A stretch of 64,000 nucleotides of DNA from JAIBBD01 sp041390685 (GCA_041390685.1 JAWKPL010000001.1:1426001-1490000); one strand, 5' to 3'; shown: positions 16,258 through 25,889, numbered from the stretch's first letter. Numbers and translations are program-made. Notes: generated by a model from the sequence alone, not told the origin.

Positions 16258-18165
16258 ATGACGATGCACGAGCTGGTGCAATACCTCTCGGACGGGGGCT
16301 ACCTCCTCCTGTTCGTCCTCAGCGTCACGTATGCGCTGCGGTGGCGATCGCAGCTCGGCGTGGACATCGCGCTGTTCTTCGGGGCGATCGCGACGGTGGT
16401 GGTGCTTGCGATCGTCTCGCGGCCGGAGGCGGATTCGCTGCCACGGGCCGTCGTGGCGACGCAGGCGCTGGTCATCATGGCGCTGCCGTACCTCCTGCTG
16501 CGGCTCCTGCGGGACCTCGATGGCGTGGCGACGGCGCTGATGCGAGGCGTCGAGACGGGGCTGGCGCTCTCGGCTGCGGTGCTCTTCGTGTTCGCACCGC
16601 CATACCCCGGCGGGGTCGTGCTGCTCCTCGTCGGGTACTTCGTTGCGGTGCAGGTGTACGTCTTCGCGCGATTCCTGCGCGCGGCGCGGGCGTCGCGCGG
16701 CATCACGAGGTCGCGGCTCTACTGCGTCGCCTCGGGGAGCCTCTTTGTGGCGGTCGTCATCCTGCTCGCGGGGGTGGCAGAGATGGCGCCCGGTCTGGAG
16801 GCGGCACTCACGAGCGTGACGGCGCTGCTCGGGCTGGGTTCGGCGGCCGCGTACTACGTGGGGTTCGCGACCCCGCGCCTGTTGAAGCGCGCGTGGCGGG
16901 CGATGGACCTTCGGGAGTTCGTCGAGCTGTCCTCGGGCGCAGCCGGGATGGAGCAAATGGTCTCGTCGGGGGGCCTGGTGGAGGCGCTCGAACAGCGAGT
17001 AGCGGGGATGGTGGGGGCGAATCGGGCCGTGATCATCCTGTGGGATGAAGCCGCCGGCAGCCTCACGATCGCGGGGAACCCGATCGCGGTGCCGTCCGAG
17101 CAGCCACGGAGCTTCTTCGCCCAGCGCGTGTTCCGAGAGCAGCAGCCGCGTTTCACGGCGGATGCGACGCGGGACGACCCGGCAAACGCGGAGGTGTACC
17201 GCACGAGGGGAGCGCGCGCGATCTTCGCGGCGCCGATGACGTTCGGCGAGCGGCGGCTGGGGGTGCTGGCCGCGTACGGCCCTCGACCGTCGCTCTTCGC
17301 GGAGGACGACCTCGAGCTCGTGCGGATGCTCGCGGGCCAGATCGCGGGGTTCCTGGTGTTTCGGGAGCTGTTGCGTCAGGCGACGGAGATGCGCGCGCAG
17401 GAGCGCGCCAACGCGCTGCGTGAGGAGTTCCTGGCGGCGGCTGCCCACGACCTGAAGACGCCGTTGACGGTGGTGCTGGGTGAGGTGCAGCTGATGCAGC
17501 GCGCGGCCCGCCACGACCCCGCGCTCGAACCGTGGCGCGAGCGGCTGGAGCAGGTCAACGACGAGTCGCTGCGCATGCGCCGGTTGATCAGCGAGCTGCT
17601 GGACGCCTCACGCGGAGAGCACGAGGGGTTCGTGCGCGAGCGCGAGCCGGTGGACCTGGGGCAGCTGGCGCGGGAGACGGTGGCGCGGTTTGCAGGGCGG
17701 CACCATCGGGTGGCCGTCGACGCCCCGTCCGTCCTCGTGGCCGGGGACGGGGAGCGGCTGCGGCAGGTGGTGTCGAACCTGTTGGAGAACGCGACGAAGT
17801 ACAGCCCGGTGGGGAGTCCGATCGTCCTGCGCGTCGAGACGAAGGGCGCGGAGGCGCTGATGAGCGTGACCGACGAGGGCATCGGGGTCCCGGATGGGGA
17901 GCGGGAGACCGTCTTCGAGCGCTTCCGCCGCGGCTCCAACCTCAATGGTGAGCGGTCGGGGGGGATGGGCATCGGGCTGTATCTCTGCCGGCGCATCGTG
18001 GAGGAGCACGGCGGGGATGTCTCGCTGCGAAGCCGACTCGGCGTCGGTACGACGGTGACCGTGACGCTGCCGCTGCTGGAGGCGGCGGCTGAGGAGGCGC
18101 CGTCTCGCCTCGGCATGGAAGGAGCGCCCGCGTATGCCGCGCCGAGTGCTGGTGGTGGACGATGA
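16258..18165 (+). CDS. Membrane sensor histidine kinase (multi-TM, GAF, HisKA, HATPase)
   Basis: A kinase of 635 residues from the ATG at 16258, which follows GGGGGGAG (an ATG 21 bases earlier is possible). Residues about 1-210 form about seven membrane helices resembling the MASE or 7TM sensor regions. A GAF domain follows (about 235-375). The HisKA motif AAAHDLKTPLT carries the phosphoacceptor His397. The ATPase domain shows NLLENATKYS (about 507), DEGIGVPD (about 539) and GGMGIGLYLCRRIVEEHGG (about 568). The stimulus is unknown. It overlaps the next gene, a receiver-only response regulator, by 32 bp, so the two form one signalling unit. Confidence 0.9.
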   Translation: MTMHELVQYLSDGGYLLLFVLSVTYALRWRSQLGVDIALFFGAIATVVVLAIVSRPEADSLPRAVVATQALVIMALPYLLLRLLRDLDGVATALMRGVETGLALSAAVLFVFAPPYPGGVVLLLVGYFVAVQVYVFARFLRAARASRGITRSRLYCVASGSLFVAVVILLAGVAEMAPGLEAALTSVTALLGLGSAAAYYVGFATPRLLKRAWRAMDLREFVELSSGAAGMEQMVSSGGLVEALEQRVAGMVGANRAVIILWDEAAGSLTIAGNPIAVPSEQPRSFFAQRVFREQQPRFTADATRDDPANAEVYRTRGARAIFAAPMTFGERRLGVLAAYGPRPSLFAEDDLELVRMLAGQIAGFLVFRELLRQATEMRAQERANALREEFLAAAAHDLKTPLTVVLGEVQLMQRAARHDPALEPWRERLEQVNDESLRMRRLISELLDASRGEHEGFVREREPVDLGQLARETVARFAGRHHRVAVDAPSVLVAGDGERLRQVVSNLLENATKYSPVGSPIVLRVETKGAEALMSVTDEGIGVPDGERETVFERFRRGSNLNGERSGGMGIGLYLCRRIVEEHGGDVSLRSRLGVGTTVTVTLPLLEAAAEEAPSRLGMEGAPAYAAPSAGGGR

Positions 18166-18517
18166 CCGGGCGATTCGGCGCCTGGTGGTGGAGATCCTGC
18201 GCGCGGACGGGTTGGACTCGACCGACTACGAGGACGGCTCCCAGGCGCTCGGGTACCTGACCGGCGGGGCGTCCGTCGACCTGGTGCTACTCGACATGCG
18301 GATGCCGGTGATGGACGGCTGGCAGTTCGCGTCCGAGGTGCGGCGGCTGGGGATCGATGTCCCGGTCCTGGTCATGACCGCGGCGAGTGACGCGCGGCGG
18401 TGGGCGCGCGAGATCGCAGCGGACGGCTTCGTGCCGAAGCCGTTCGGGGTCGATGAGCTGCTGGCGGCGGTCCATGAGGTGCTCGACCGGGGAGAGCCGG
18501 TGGTAGCGCCCTCGTAG
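18134..18517 (+). CDS. Single-domain response regulator
   Basis: A 127-residue CheY-like receiver domain with no output domain. Acid pocket Asp10/Asp11, phosphoacceptor Asp54 in LVLLDMRMP, Thr82 in VLVMTAAS and Lys102 in FVPKPFG are all present, so it should be phosphorylatable. It overlaps the 3' end of the histidine kinase gene, its probable partner. With no DNA-binding domain it must act by protein contact or as a relay to an unknown target. Confidence 0.9.
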   Translation: MPRRVLVVDDDRAIRRLVVEILRADGLDSTDYEDGSQALGYLTGGASVDLVLLDMRMPVMDGWQFASEVRRLGIDVPVLVMTAASDARRWAREIAADGFVPKPFGVDELLAAVHEVLDRGEPVVAPS

Positions 18518-18650
18518 CCCGCCGAGGCACCCGGACGGAGCGGTAGCGGTGCGGAGGGGTGGCAGGCGGCTGGCGAGGCTGCTATAGGTGTTTGCGCCGC
18601 CGCGCGACGCGAAGCGGTGATACCAGTTCCCTCCCCCCATCCCAGGACAT

Positions 18651-19556
18651 GTGATGACGACCTCACGACCTCGCTCGATGGCCGCGCGGATCGCGGTGCT
18701 TGTGCTCGTGGCCGCCCTCGGCCTGGCCGCCCTGTGGACGCCTGCCCCCGCATCGGCAGACGGGACGGTGGACCAGGAGAACCTCACCTCAGCGGGCACC
18801 CAGGCGCCCTTCCCATTCCTCCTCTACGACCAGTACTTCGGCCAGACGTTCCGGCCGGGACGCTGGGGGTACCTCGACCAGATCAAGGTCGGGTTGGTGG
18901 TGCCCTCACAGCTGACGCTCACCATGTATGTGCGGGAGCTCAAAAACGAGGGAGACGGGAGCTTCAGCAAGGAGATCCTGGCGCAGGCGAGCGCGACGGT
19001 GGACCCGGGTGGCTCGTGCGACCAGCAGTCGCTGTCGCTCGTGACGTTCGAGTTCGCGCAGCCGGCGGTGGTGCGGCCGGACCGCGACTATGTGCTCCAT
19101 GTGGACATCGGCAGTTACGACTCTCAAGCCTGCGTGGGCGGGGCGTACCCCTCGGGCACGTTCGTGATCGTAGTTGACGATGGGCCCATCGATGAACTCT
19201 CAGACGGCACCCCGGGTTCCGGCACGGACGGCATCGACCTCTTCGTCGTGTCGGGAGGCGCGGGCGACGACCTGGTGTTCCAGACGTTCGTCGATACGGG
19301 CGCGTATGTCGACGACCAGTTCGCGCTGCTGCGGCAGCAGATCGATGGGCTTCCGCCCCTTCCGAAGCTGCTGTTGAAGCGGTTCCTGCTGCCGACCATC
19401 CATTCGCCGTTCGCGTGCCTGAGCCTCGGGGCGACGTCACTCACGCTGGGCAGTCTGCAGCTGTGGTACCCGACACCATTGGACGAGGTGGCCGAGACGC
19501 TCGCGAACCTCAGCGGTGCGCTCAACTGCGGCCCGTGGCCGCCCACGTGGCTGTAG
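18651..19556 (+). CDS. Exported protein of unknown function
   Basis: A 301-residue protein with a clear signal peptide (basic start RPRSMAAR, hydrophobic core, cleavage near ASA-DG at about 36). The mature domain starts with repeated aromatic and Gln residues (YDQYFGQTFRPGRWGYLDQIKVGL) and SQLTLTMYVRE, a pattern common in beta-sandwich carbohydrate-binding or choice-of-anchor proteins that begin with QTF. The family is not named with confidence. The first codon may be the GTG at 18651 or the ATG right after it. Confidence 0.7.
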   Translation: MMTTSRPRSMAARIAVLVLVAALGLAALWTPAPASADGTVDQENLTSAGTQAPFPFLLYDQYFGQTFRPGRWGYLDQIKVGLVVPSQLTLTMYVRELKNEGDGSFSKEILAQASATVDPGGSCDQQSLSLVTFEFAQPAVVRPDRDYVLHVDIGSYDSQACVGGAYPSGTFVIVVDDGPIDELSDGTPGSGTDGIDLFVVSGGAGDDLVFQTFVDTGAYVDDQFALLRQQIDGLPPLPKLLLKRFLLPTIHSPFACLSLGATSLTLGSLQLWYPTPLDEVAETLANLSGALNCGPWPPTWL

Positions 19557-19582
19557 CGACGCACGACAGGGCGTGACGTGAA

Positions 19583-19609
19583 GCAGCCCCGGTGATGAGC
19601 CGGGGCTGC
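19583..19609. terminator. Bidirectional hairpin between convergent genes
   Basis: Stem GCAGCCCCGG, loop TGATGAG, CCGGGGCTGC. It shares the core CCCCGG-TGATGAG-CCGGGG with the rpoC terminator. No T run follows on the plus strand. Confidence 0.6.
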
Positions 19610-19636
19610 GCGTTGCTCGTGCCGCAGGTGGCGCCG

Positions 19637-20308
19637 TCAGGCGAGGTGTCTGGCGAACCAGGCCTTCGAGCGTTCCCACGAGTCGGCGGCCGACTGCGGG
19701 TGGTGGGAGTGGCCGCTGTTGAAGAAGCTGTGGCCAGTGGCCTCGTAGAGCTTGATGTCGTGGTCGACGCCGCTGGAGGCGAGGGCGTTGCGGAGGGCGT
19801 CGACGCGGTCGGCGGGGATGCCGGCGTCGTCGGCGCCGTAGGAGCCCATCACGGGCACGCGGATGGTGGCGAGGGTGTCGTCGTCCGGCATGCCGCCGCC
19901 GTAGTAGACGTGGGCGGCATCGATGCCGGAGCCGGGGCGGAGGGCGGTGGCGAGGGTGAGGCCGCCGCCCATGCAGAAGCCGACGCAGCCGACCTTTGCG
20001 ACGCCCTGGGTGGCTTTGAGCCAGGCGACGGCGGCGTCGATCTCCTTCGCGGCCTCGTCGCGTTCGAGGGCCATCGCGAGCTTGCGGGCGTCGTCCGGCT
20101 CGTCAGTGACGACGCCGTGGTACATGTCCGGCGCGAGGGCGAGGTAGCCCTCGGCGGCGTAGCGGTCGGCGATGCCCTTGATGTCCTCGTTGAGGCCCCA
20201 CCACTCCTGGATGACGATCATGCCGGCGCGGGGCGTCCCGTCCGGGTGCGCCAGGTAGCCGCTCACACGAATCCCGTTGTGCTCGAACTCGATCGGCTCG
20301 CCGGCCAT
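19637..20308 (-). CDS. Dienelactone hydrolase family protein
   Basis: A 223-residue alpha/beta hydrolase of the dienelactone hydrolase family. The nucleophile is Cys112 in GFCMGGG, with Asp160/161 (SYGADD) and His193 (ATGHSFFN) completing the triad; Glu35 in IQEWWGLN is the conserved active-site glutamate of the family. It is likely a cytoplasmic hydrolase of lactones or esters; the substrate cannot be told. The start at 20308 follows GAAGGGGGGAG; a frame extending upstream lacks family residues. It converges with the exported protein gene across the 19.6-kb hairpin. Confidence 0.88.
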   Translation of the reverse strand: MAGEPIEFEHNGIRVSGYLAHPDGTPRAGMIVIQEWWGLNEDIKGIADRYAAEGYLALAPDMYHGVVTDEPDDARKLAMALERDEAAKEIDAAVAWLKATQGVAKVGCVGFCMGGGLTLATALRPGSGIDAAHVYYGGGMPDDDTLATIRVPVMGSYGADDAGIPADRVDALRNALASSGVDHDIKLYEATGHSFFNSGHSHHPQSAADSWERSKAWFARHLA

Positions 20309-20454
20309 GTGTCTCCCCCCTTCGCGCCGATGTTTCGCGCGGGAGCCTACCAGATCGCGATGGGCCCGTGTGGGGAGGGCCACGGGCCCGGGTGGCGGGT
20401 GAGGAACTCCCTGACCGCTGCCGACGTTCGTATCCTGAGACGGGAGGTCCGCCC

Positions 20455-21117
20455 ATGACCAACACGGATGCCAGCCGGCTCGCCGTTGCGATCGCCCTCG
20501 CGGGCGCGGCGCTCCTCGCCGCCCTGGTGGCGGCGACGCCTATTCGCGCTCAGACGAGCGGGACGGGCACGATCACCGCGGGCGAGGTGCCGTCGAGCGG
20601 CGGGTTCGGCCTGATCGTGTTCGGCGGGGGCACGTTCGCGCAGCTCGTGGCAGCGAGCGGCTGCCCGGGGAACCAGGTCGCGTTCTGGACGACCACGAAT
20701 GGCCGCTTCGTGCCCTTCATCCCGGCCGCCGAGGTGCAGGCGGCGAACGCGGAGTTCGATGCGCTGTACCCGAACAGCACCATTCCGCCCAACACGCCGC
20801 TGGTCGGCCGCTGCCTGGCACCGGAGATGCGCGTCGTCACGCTCGATGACCACGGGGCGACGATCGAGCTGCGGGCCGGCGAGGAGTTCGAGTTGCGCCT
20901 CGGCGGGAACTACGACTGGCTGGTCGATATCGCGGACCCGACGGTGGTCGACCGCTCGGTCGTGATCCTCATCTACCCGCCGCCACCTCGGGGCGAGGGG
21001 ATCTATCGCGGTCTGCGCGCCGGGACGACGACGCTGACCGCGACGGGGACGCCGACGTGCTACCCGGCGTGCCTGCAGCCCTCGGTGCAGTTCTTGGTGA
21101 CGGTGGTGGTGCGGTAG
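20455..21117 (+). CDS. Exported protein with two small beta domains
   Basis: A 220-residue protein starting at the ATG at 20455, which follows GGGAGG. A signal peptide (about 1-32) ends at RAQTSG. The first domain has GGFGLIVFGGGTFAQLV, then SGCPGNQVAFWTTTNGRFVPFIPAA and NTPLVGRC. The second (about 130-220) has a cysteine pair (CYPAC) and a pattern resembling chagasin-like or Ig-like beta sheets (LRAGEEFELRLGGNYDW). Secreted; the function is unknown. Confidence 0.7.
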   Translation: MTNTDASRLAVAIALAGAALLAALVAATPIRAQTSGTGTITAGEVPSSGGFGLIVFGGGTFAQLVAASGCPGNQVAFWTTTNGRFVPFIPAAEVQAANAEFDALYPNSTIPPNTPLVGRCLAPEMRVVTLDDHGATIELRAGEEFELRLGGNYDWLVDIADPTVVDRSVVILIYPPPPRGEGIYRGLRAGTTTLTATGTPTCYPACLQPSVQFLVTVVVR

Positions 21118-21251
21118 GAGTATCGCTCGGGGTCGCGACTGGCCGGGGAACCGGGTACTGCATCTCATCGTGCCGCAGCGCCGGCCTTCCGGTAGTGTGA
21201 TGCCTGCCGGCCGTGCGCGGCCGCATCGGATCGCACACCGAGGAGACCCCC

Positions 21252-22103
21252 GTGGCCCCACCAAAGCTTGTCGACTACCTGCTCTACGAGGTCGAGGACA
21301 GCGGCATCTGCTGGATCCGGCTGAACCGGCCCGAGCGGATGAACGCGGTCATCGGCACGGCCGAGGAGAACAGTACCGTCGTCAAGGTCGGCGAGTACAT
21401 GCGCGCCGCGGACGATGACCCGAACGTGCGGGTGATCGTCCTGACGGGCGTGGGCCGGGCGTTCTGCGCGGGCGTCGACGTGCGTGGCGACATCCCGCCC
21501 GAGGTCATCGGAGAGCGTCTGGTTGGGAATCGCAACGCGGAGGACACCCCCGAGGGGACGCGCCAGAACTTCATCCACGGCCTGACGAAGGTGATGCGCG
21601 ACATCTCGCAGGTGCGGAAGCCGACGATCGCGATGATCAACGGTGTGGCCGCCGGCATCGGGATGGACATGGCGCTGCACTGTGACATCCGCATCGGGTG
21701 CGAGGCGACGCGCTTCATCACCTACCACCAGGTCGGGCAGATCATCGAGAACGGCGGCTCGTATTACCTGCCGAAGATCGCGGGGCTGGGGCGGGCGCTG
21801 GAATTCGCGTACACCGGGCACCTGGATGCCGAGCGGGCGTACCAGTGGGGGATCCTCAACCACCTCGTGCCGTCGGACGAGCTCGAGCGGACTACGCGCG
21901 AGCTGTGCGACCGCATCATCGCGGTGCCGCCGCTCGTGCAGTGGATCAGCAAGCGGATCATGCGACAGGCGCTGGACAGTTCGCTGGAGACGACGATGGT
22001 GCTGACCTCGAACGCGGCGTCGATCCTCGCGGGGTCCGAGGACGGGCAGGAGGCCCGAGACGCGTTGCGCGAGCGCCGCGTGCCCAGCTTCCGAGGGCGC
22101 TGA
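21252..22103 (+). CDS. Enoyl-CoA hydratase/isomerase family protein
   Basis: A 283-residue crotonase-fold enzyme. Oxyanion-hole segments are GVGRAFCAGVDV and NGVAAGIGMDMALHCDIRIG; ENGGSYYLPKIAGLGRALEF and the C-terminal helices follow the family. It probably hydrates or isomerises an enoyl-CoA in fatty or aromatic acid degradation; the substrate is not deducible. The start is the GTG at 21252, after GAGGAGA; an upstream ATG at 21213 adds residues outside the family pattern. Confidence 0.9.
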   Translation: MAPPKLVDYLLYEVEDSGICWIRLNRPERMNAVIGTAEENSTVVKVGEYMRAADDDPNVRVIVLTGVGRAFCAGVDVRGDIPPEVIGERLVGNRNAEDTPEGTRQNFIHGLTKVMRDISQVRKPTIAMINGVAAGIGMDMALHCDIRIGCEATRFITYHQVGQIIENGGSYYLPKIAGLGRALEFAYTGHLDAERAYQWGILNHLVPSDELERTTRELCDRIIAVPPLVQWISKRIMRQALDSSLETTMVLTSNAASILAGSEDGQEARDALRERRVPSFRGR

Positions 22104-22154
22104 GGCGGTCAGGGACGAGGCTCGTGGAGCCCTCGCGCGCCTCGCGCTTGCGGG

Positions 22155-24230
22155 CTAGCGGATGTTCGAGGCGATCAGGTTCACGTAGGCCGCGGCGCCC
22201 TCGGGCCGCAGGTGCACGTTGTCGCTCCAGAACAGCTCGGGGTGCTCGGCGCTCAGGCCGTGCCAGTCGAGGAGCGTGGCGTTTCCGTACTTGCGGACGC
22301 CTGCGGCGATGACGCCGTTGTTGGGGTCCTGCCATGGCAGCGGCACGCGCACGTTCAGAATGAGGACCTGCGGCACGCCGGCGAGCAGCTCCATCATCTG
22401 GTCGAACTGCTCGGAGGAGATGGGGCCGTTGTTGCCGACCTGGATGACGACGACGTCCGCGAGTGTCCCGGCTTCCTTCCGGCTGGCAAGGATGCCGAGC
22501 ATGGTGTTCATCTGGCGGCCCACGGCCGCGTCGACGTCCACGCTGCCGAGGACGCGGGCCATCTCGTAGGCGGCGCCGAGCATCACGGAGTCGCCGAGGG
22601 CCGTCGCGCGCACGCCGCCGGGGACGGGCGCTGCCGGGGCCGGGGCGACGGGCACGTTGGTCGATGAAGCCGATGACGAGGAGGACGAGACCGAGCTCTG
22701 GAACGGGGACGCGTTCGGATTCGTGTCGGCCGTGTCCGCGGCGAGCGCCGGGGGGGTGGCGGCCGGCGTCGCGGTCGAGGTGGCGACGGAGGTGGCGGTG
22801 GCGCTTGCCGCCGGGATGCCGGCGGGGCCCGCGCCTCCACTCACGGAGGCGTCTGGTCCGAAGCCTGCCGAGCCGGGGGGCGCGGTGTCGGCGGCCGCGA
22901 GGGCAGCGGCCGTGGTGGGAGCGGGCGTGGTGGTGGCGACGGCGGTCGCGGCCGTCTGGGTCGGGGCGGTGAGGACGCCGCTGATCTGGGGCAGGTCGAG
23001 GTAGTCGGGCGTCTGGGGAGCGCGCGCGGAGGCGATGGTCGCGGACAGCGCGACGACGCCCGCGAGGACGGCGGCGGAGGTGGTGACGGCCGTCCCCTGC
23101 TGCCAGGCGGGCCGCTTCGGCAGCTGACGGGCACGCTGGCCGATGCGGCCGAGCATGCCGCCTCGGATGGGCTGCTCCACGAAGCGGTAGGAGACGTCCG
23201 CGAGGACGAGGGTGATCGCCATCTGCAGGGCCACGAGGGTGACGCCATCGAGCGGGACATCCACGTGGGGGCGGGTGAGCATGAATACCGGCCAGTGCCA
23301 GAGGTACAGGCTGTAGGCGCGCACGCCGACCCAGCGCAGCGGTTGCAGCCCGAACACACGGGAGACGTAGGTCGCGGGGTGCACCACGGCCGCGATGAGC
23401 ACGGCGCTCGTGAGCGAGGTGACAGCGAAGCCGCCGGCGTAGAGCCTCGAATCCGTTTCGTCGAGGTGAAAGACGAGCAGGACCAGTCCTGCGGCGGCGG
23501 CAACGCCGAGTAAGTCGAGCGAGCGGAGCCGGACAGCCCACCAGAACCCGGCGAAGTCAGTGCGCTGCCAGGGGCGCCAGAAGAACGCGAGGGCCGAGCC
23601 GATGAGCAGGCCGGCTGCGCGCGTGTCGGTGCCGTAGTACAGCCGGTCGGGATCCACGCCTCGAGCGTGCAGACCGACCATGAGCAGGATGGACCACGTC
23701 GCGAGGATGATGACGCAGGGGAAGACGAACGCCGGGCGCATCCACTTGAGGGCGAACGAGAGCACGATCGGCCAGAGGAGGTAGAACTGCTCCTCGACCG
23801 CGAGGGACCAGAGGTGCTGCAGCAGGGGCGGGCGCCCGAGCGACTCGAAGTACGACTGGTGGTTGAAGATGAGGTACCAGTTGGTCACGTAGGCCAAGGA
23901 CGCGAGCATGGCCTCGCGCACCTCGACGACTTCCTCGGGGAAGAACAGCAGCGACACGACGACGACGGCGAGGAGCAGGGCGAAGACCGCCGGGAGCAGG
24001 CGCCGCGCGCGTCGCTGGTAGAACTTCGAGAGGCTGATGCGGCCCGTCTGGCGCCATTCGATGAGCATCTGCGCGGTGATCAGGAAGCCGCTGATGACGA
24101 AGAAGAACTCGACACCGAGGAAGCCGCCCGGGAGCCACGTGGCCTGGGCGTGGTAGATGAGCACCGCGGCGACGGAGAACGCGCGCAGGCCATCGAGGCC
24201 GCGCAGGAGGGGCAGCTTTTGCGCGGTCAT
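22155..24230 (-). CDS. Acyltransferase-3 / SGNH fusion (OatA-like)
   Basis: A 691-residue membrane protein. The N-terminal part (about 1-385) is an acyltransferase-3 domain with about 10 helices: GLDGLRAFSVAAVLIYHA with the family His, FFFVISGFLITAQ, the RRARRLLPA loop and LWSLAVEEQFYLLWP. A Pro/Thr/Ser/Ala-rich linker (about 430-560) leads to a C-terminal SGNH hydrolase-like domain with ALGDSVMLGAAYE (Ser), QVGNNGP (Asn) and WSDNVHLRPEG (Asp/His). Such proteins O-acetylate cell-wall or surface polysaccharides. The start at 24230 is where the family begins; an upstream extension is Arg/Pro-rich. Confidence 0.9.
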   Translation of the reverse strand: MTAQKLPLLRGLDGLRAFSVAAVLIYHAQATWLPGGFLGVEFFFVISGFLITAQMLIEWRQTGRISLSKFYQRRARRLLPAVFALLLAVVVVSLLFFPEEVVEVREAMLASLAYVTNWYLIFNHQSYFESLGRPPLLQHLWSLAVEEQFYLLWPIVLSFALKWMRPAFVFPCVIILATWSILLMVGLHARGVDPDRLYYGTDTRAAGLLIGSALAFFWRPWQRTDFAGFWWAVRLRSLDLLGVAAAAGLVLLVFHLDETDSRLYAGGFAVTSLTSAVLIAAVVHPATYVSRVFGLQPLRWVGVRAYSLYLWHWPVFMLTRPHVDVPLDGVTLVALQMAITLVLADVSYRFVEQPIRGGMLGRIGQRARQLPKRPAWQQGTAVTTSAAVLAGVVALSATIASARAPQTPDYLDLPQISGVLTAPTQTAATAVATTTPAPTTAAALAAADTAPPGSAGFGPDASVSGGAGPAGIPAASATATSVATSTATPAATPPALAADTADTNPNASPFQSSVSSSSSSASSTNVPVAPAPAAPVPGGVRATALGDSVMLGAAYEMARVLGSVDVDAAVGRQMNTMLGILASRKEAGTLADVVVIQVGNNGPISSEQFDQMMELLAGVPQVLILNVRVPLPWQDPNNGVIAAGVRKYGNATLLDWHGLSAEHPELFWSDNVHLRPEGAAAYVNLIASNIR

Positions 24231-24561
24231 GTCCGGGCCCGGCCAGGGGCGCGCAGGATGCGAGGAGTACGGAACGCGGGCGGACGACCGCCGGACGGGC
24301 GAGCCGATGCCGCGGGAACGATCGACATCGAGCGACGGTTCATGGGGAGCCGGCGTCTTCCATGACGAACCGGACTGGCGAGGCCCAGCCCGTCTCACTT
24401 CCCCGCCTCACACAAGATAAGAACAGTCACTGACCTATTCGTCAAATACGTCCGGCTACGAGGGGTAAACGCCGTCTGGAGCGCCCCGGTTCCTCGCATC
24501 ACGGGTGCCCGGATGGCGATCCCGCGTGCGCTCATGTGTCCTCGTCCCACCTCCAGCGAAG
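24231..24561. other. Intergenic region upstream of the acyltransferase
   Basis: No gene is supported. A possible minus-strand promoter lies at 24417-24445: TTGACG, a 17-bp spacer, TCTTAT, about 190 bp before the acyltransferase start. The -10 match is only fair. Confidence 0.35.
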
Positions 24562-25083
24562 TCATCTCGGCTCGCCCGATACCGCCACGGCGGTGGTCCG
24601 GGACTCCCGCATCCGCAGGTATGAGCGCCTCATGGCGACCGCTCGCCAGCCCATGGCGGCGTACATGTCTCGAGGCGTGCCGGCGGCGTCCGCGACGATG
24701 ATCACGGGGCCCGCCCCGAGGTCGCGGCAGTCGCGCACCGGCGGGTGCAGCAGGGCCGTCGCGAGGCCGCGATGACGGAATTCGGGGTGCACGAAGAGAG
24801 ACTCGACCTGTCCCACGCCGTCGAGCCCCGGCCATGACCAAACGTAGCCGCGCGCCACACCTCCAACGTACCCGAGCCAGCAACGGATGGGTGGCGCCTT
24901 GGCGCGCATGGCGGCCGCCATGGCGGCCGCGAGGTCCGGTTCGCGACTGTCGGACCCGCCCTCGGCCCAGTCGAGCGCCTGCAGTACCTCGAACGCGACC
25001 CGCTCGGCGTCGCGCGTCAGGTGCGCGACGCGAAACGGGGCGGTGTCGCCTGGCAGGGGCCCTTCGAGCACCATCACCAGCAT
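24562..25083 (-). CDS. GNAT acetyltransferase, N-terminus probably frameshifted
   Basis: A GNAT-fold N-acetyltransferase. VESLFVHPEFRHRGLATALLH is the acetyl-CoA binding motif A, with GAGPVIIVAD and MYAAMGWRAV as the later strands. The open frame begins at an ATG at 25083 with no ribosome site. Just upstream in another frame, an ATG at 25181 after GGAG reads MIDPVTAAALEVNQ, GNEVFEAAGG and would join to the main frame as LDSQMLVMVLEG if one base were added near 25105-25112. The real gene may therefore be 24562-25181 with one indel. The substrate is unknown. Confidence 0.7.
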   Translation of the reverse strand: MLVMVLEGPLPGDTAPFRVAHLTRDAERVAFEVLQALDWAEGGSDSREPDLAAAMAAAMRAKAPPIRCWLGYVGGVARGYVWSWPGLDGVGQVESLFVHPEFRHRGLATALLHPPVRDCRDLGAGPVIIVADAAGTPRDMYAAMGWRAVAMRRSYLRMRESRTTAVAVSGEPR

Positions 25084-25292
25084 TTGGCTGTCGAGCCGCC
25101 AGCCGCTTCGAACACCTCGTTGCCGGGTGCCAGATGCGCCTGGTTGACCTCGAGCGCGGCTGCCGTCACTGGGTCGATCATTCCGGCTCCGCGCCGCTTC
25201 ACGTCCACGCTGCTACCGCAGTCAGCCTACGCGTTGCGCACGATCCCGGCAGGGCCGGCCGTCCCGCCGGTTTCGGGACTATCATCCGAGGA

Positions 25293-25889
25293 GTGAACTA
25301 CTGCCCTCGCTGCGGCACCGCGCTCGTCCCACGTGCGGACGGTGGGCGTCCTCGCCCGGCCTGTCCCGCGGAGGGCTGCGGCTTCCACCACTACGGCGAC
25401 TTCTCCATCGGCGTTGGGGCCGTCGTGCTTCGCGACGACCGGGTGCTGCTCATCGAGCGGCGCACGCCGACGCGGACGTTCTGGCAGACACCGGGGGGCT
25501 ACGTGGAGGTCGATGAGTCGATTCACGAGGCCGTCGAGCGCGAGGTGCTGGAGGAGACGGGCGTGACCGCGCGCGTCCTTGATGTGGTGGGCTTCCGCCA
25601 CGCCGTCGGCATGCAGCCGGACCGGCCCGCCTCCAACATCTACGTTGTCTTCCGCCTCGACGCGCTCGCCGGCGAGCCGCGCCCTGACGGCGTCGAGACG
25701 TTCGACGCCGGGTTCTACACGCTCGAGGAGGCCGAGCGGCTGCGAGGCATGTCCGTGGAGTCGCTCTGGTTCGTACGAACGGCGTTGCGGGAGGGCGGCC
25801 GGCCGGGGTTCACGTACGAGGCGCCGGTGGACCTCGCTCAGCGCCCCGGACGTAGCCTGTTTGGCCTCCGTCCACTCGAGGGCCCGTAG
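25293..25889 (+). CDS. NUDIX hydrolase with N-terminal zinc ribbon
   Basis: A 198-residue protein starting at the GTG at 25293 (after GAGGA). Residues 4-29 form a zinc ribbon (CPRCG, then CPAEGC). The Nudix box spans about 68-90: GGYVEVDESIHEAVEREV plus LEETGV, with all signature Glu and Arg residues. It hydrolyses a nucleoside-diphosphate-linked compound; the ribbon recalls NudC/NADH pyrophosphatase and related enzymes, but the C-terminal SQPWPFP signature of NADH enzymes is absent, so the substrate is open. Confidence 0.9.
   Translation: MNYCPRCGTALVPRADGGRPRPACPAEGCGFHHYGDFSIGVGAVVLRDDRVLLIERRTPTRTFWQTPGGYVEVDESIHEAVEREVLEETGVTARVLDVVGFRHAVGMQPDRPASNIYVVFRLDALAGEPRPDGVETFDAGFYTLEEAERLRGMSVESLWFVRTALREGGRPGFTYEAPVDLAQRPGRSLFGLRPLEGP

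Noticed and set aside
14581..17514. 977-codon minus-strand frame across bioY and the histidine kinase
   Set aside because: Only its last 100 codons (the MOSC N-terminus) are real; the rest is shadow of two clear plus-strand genes.
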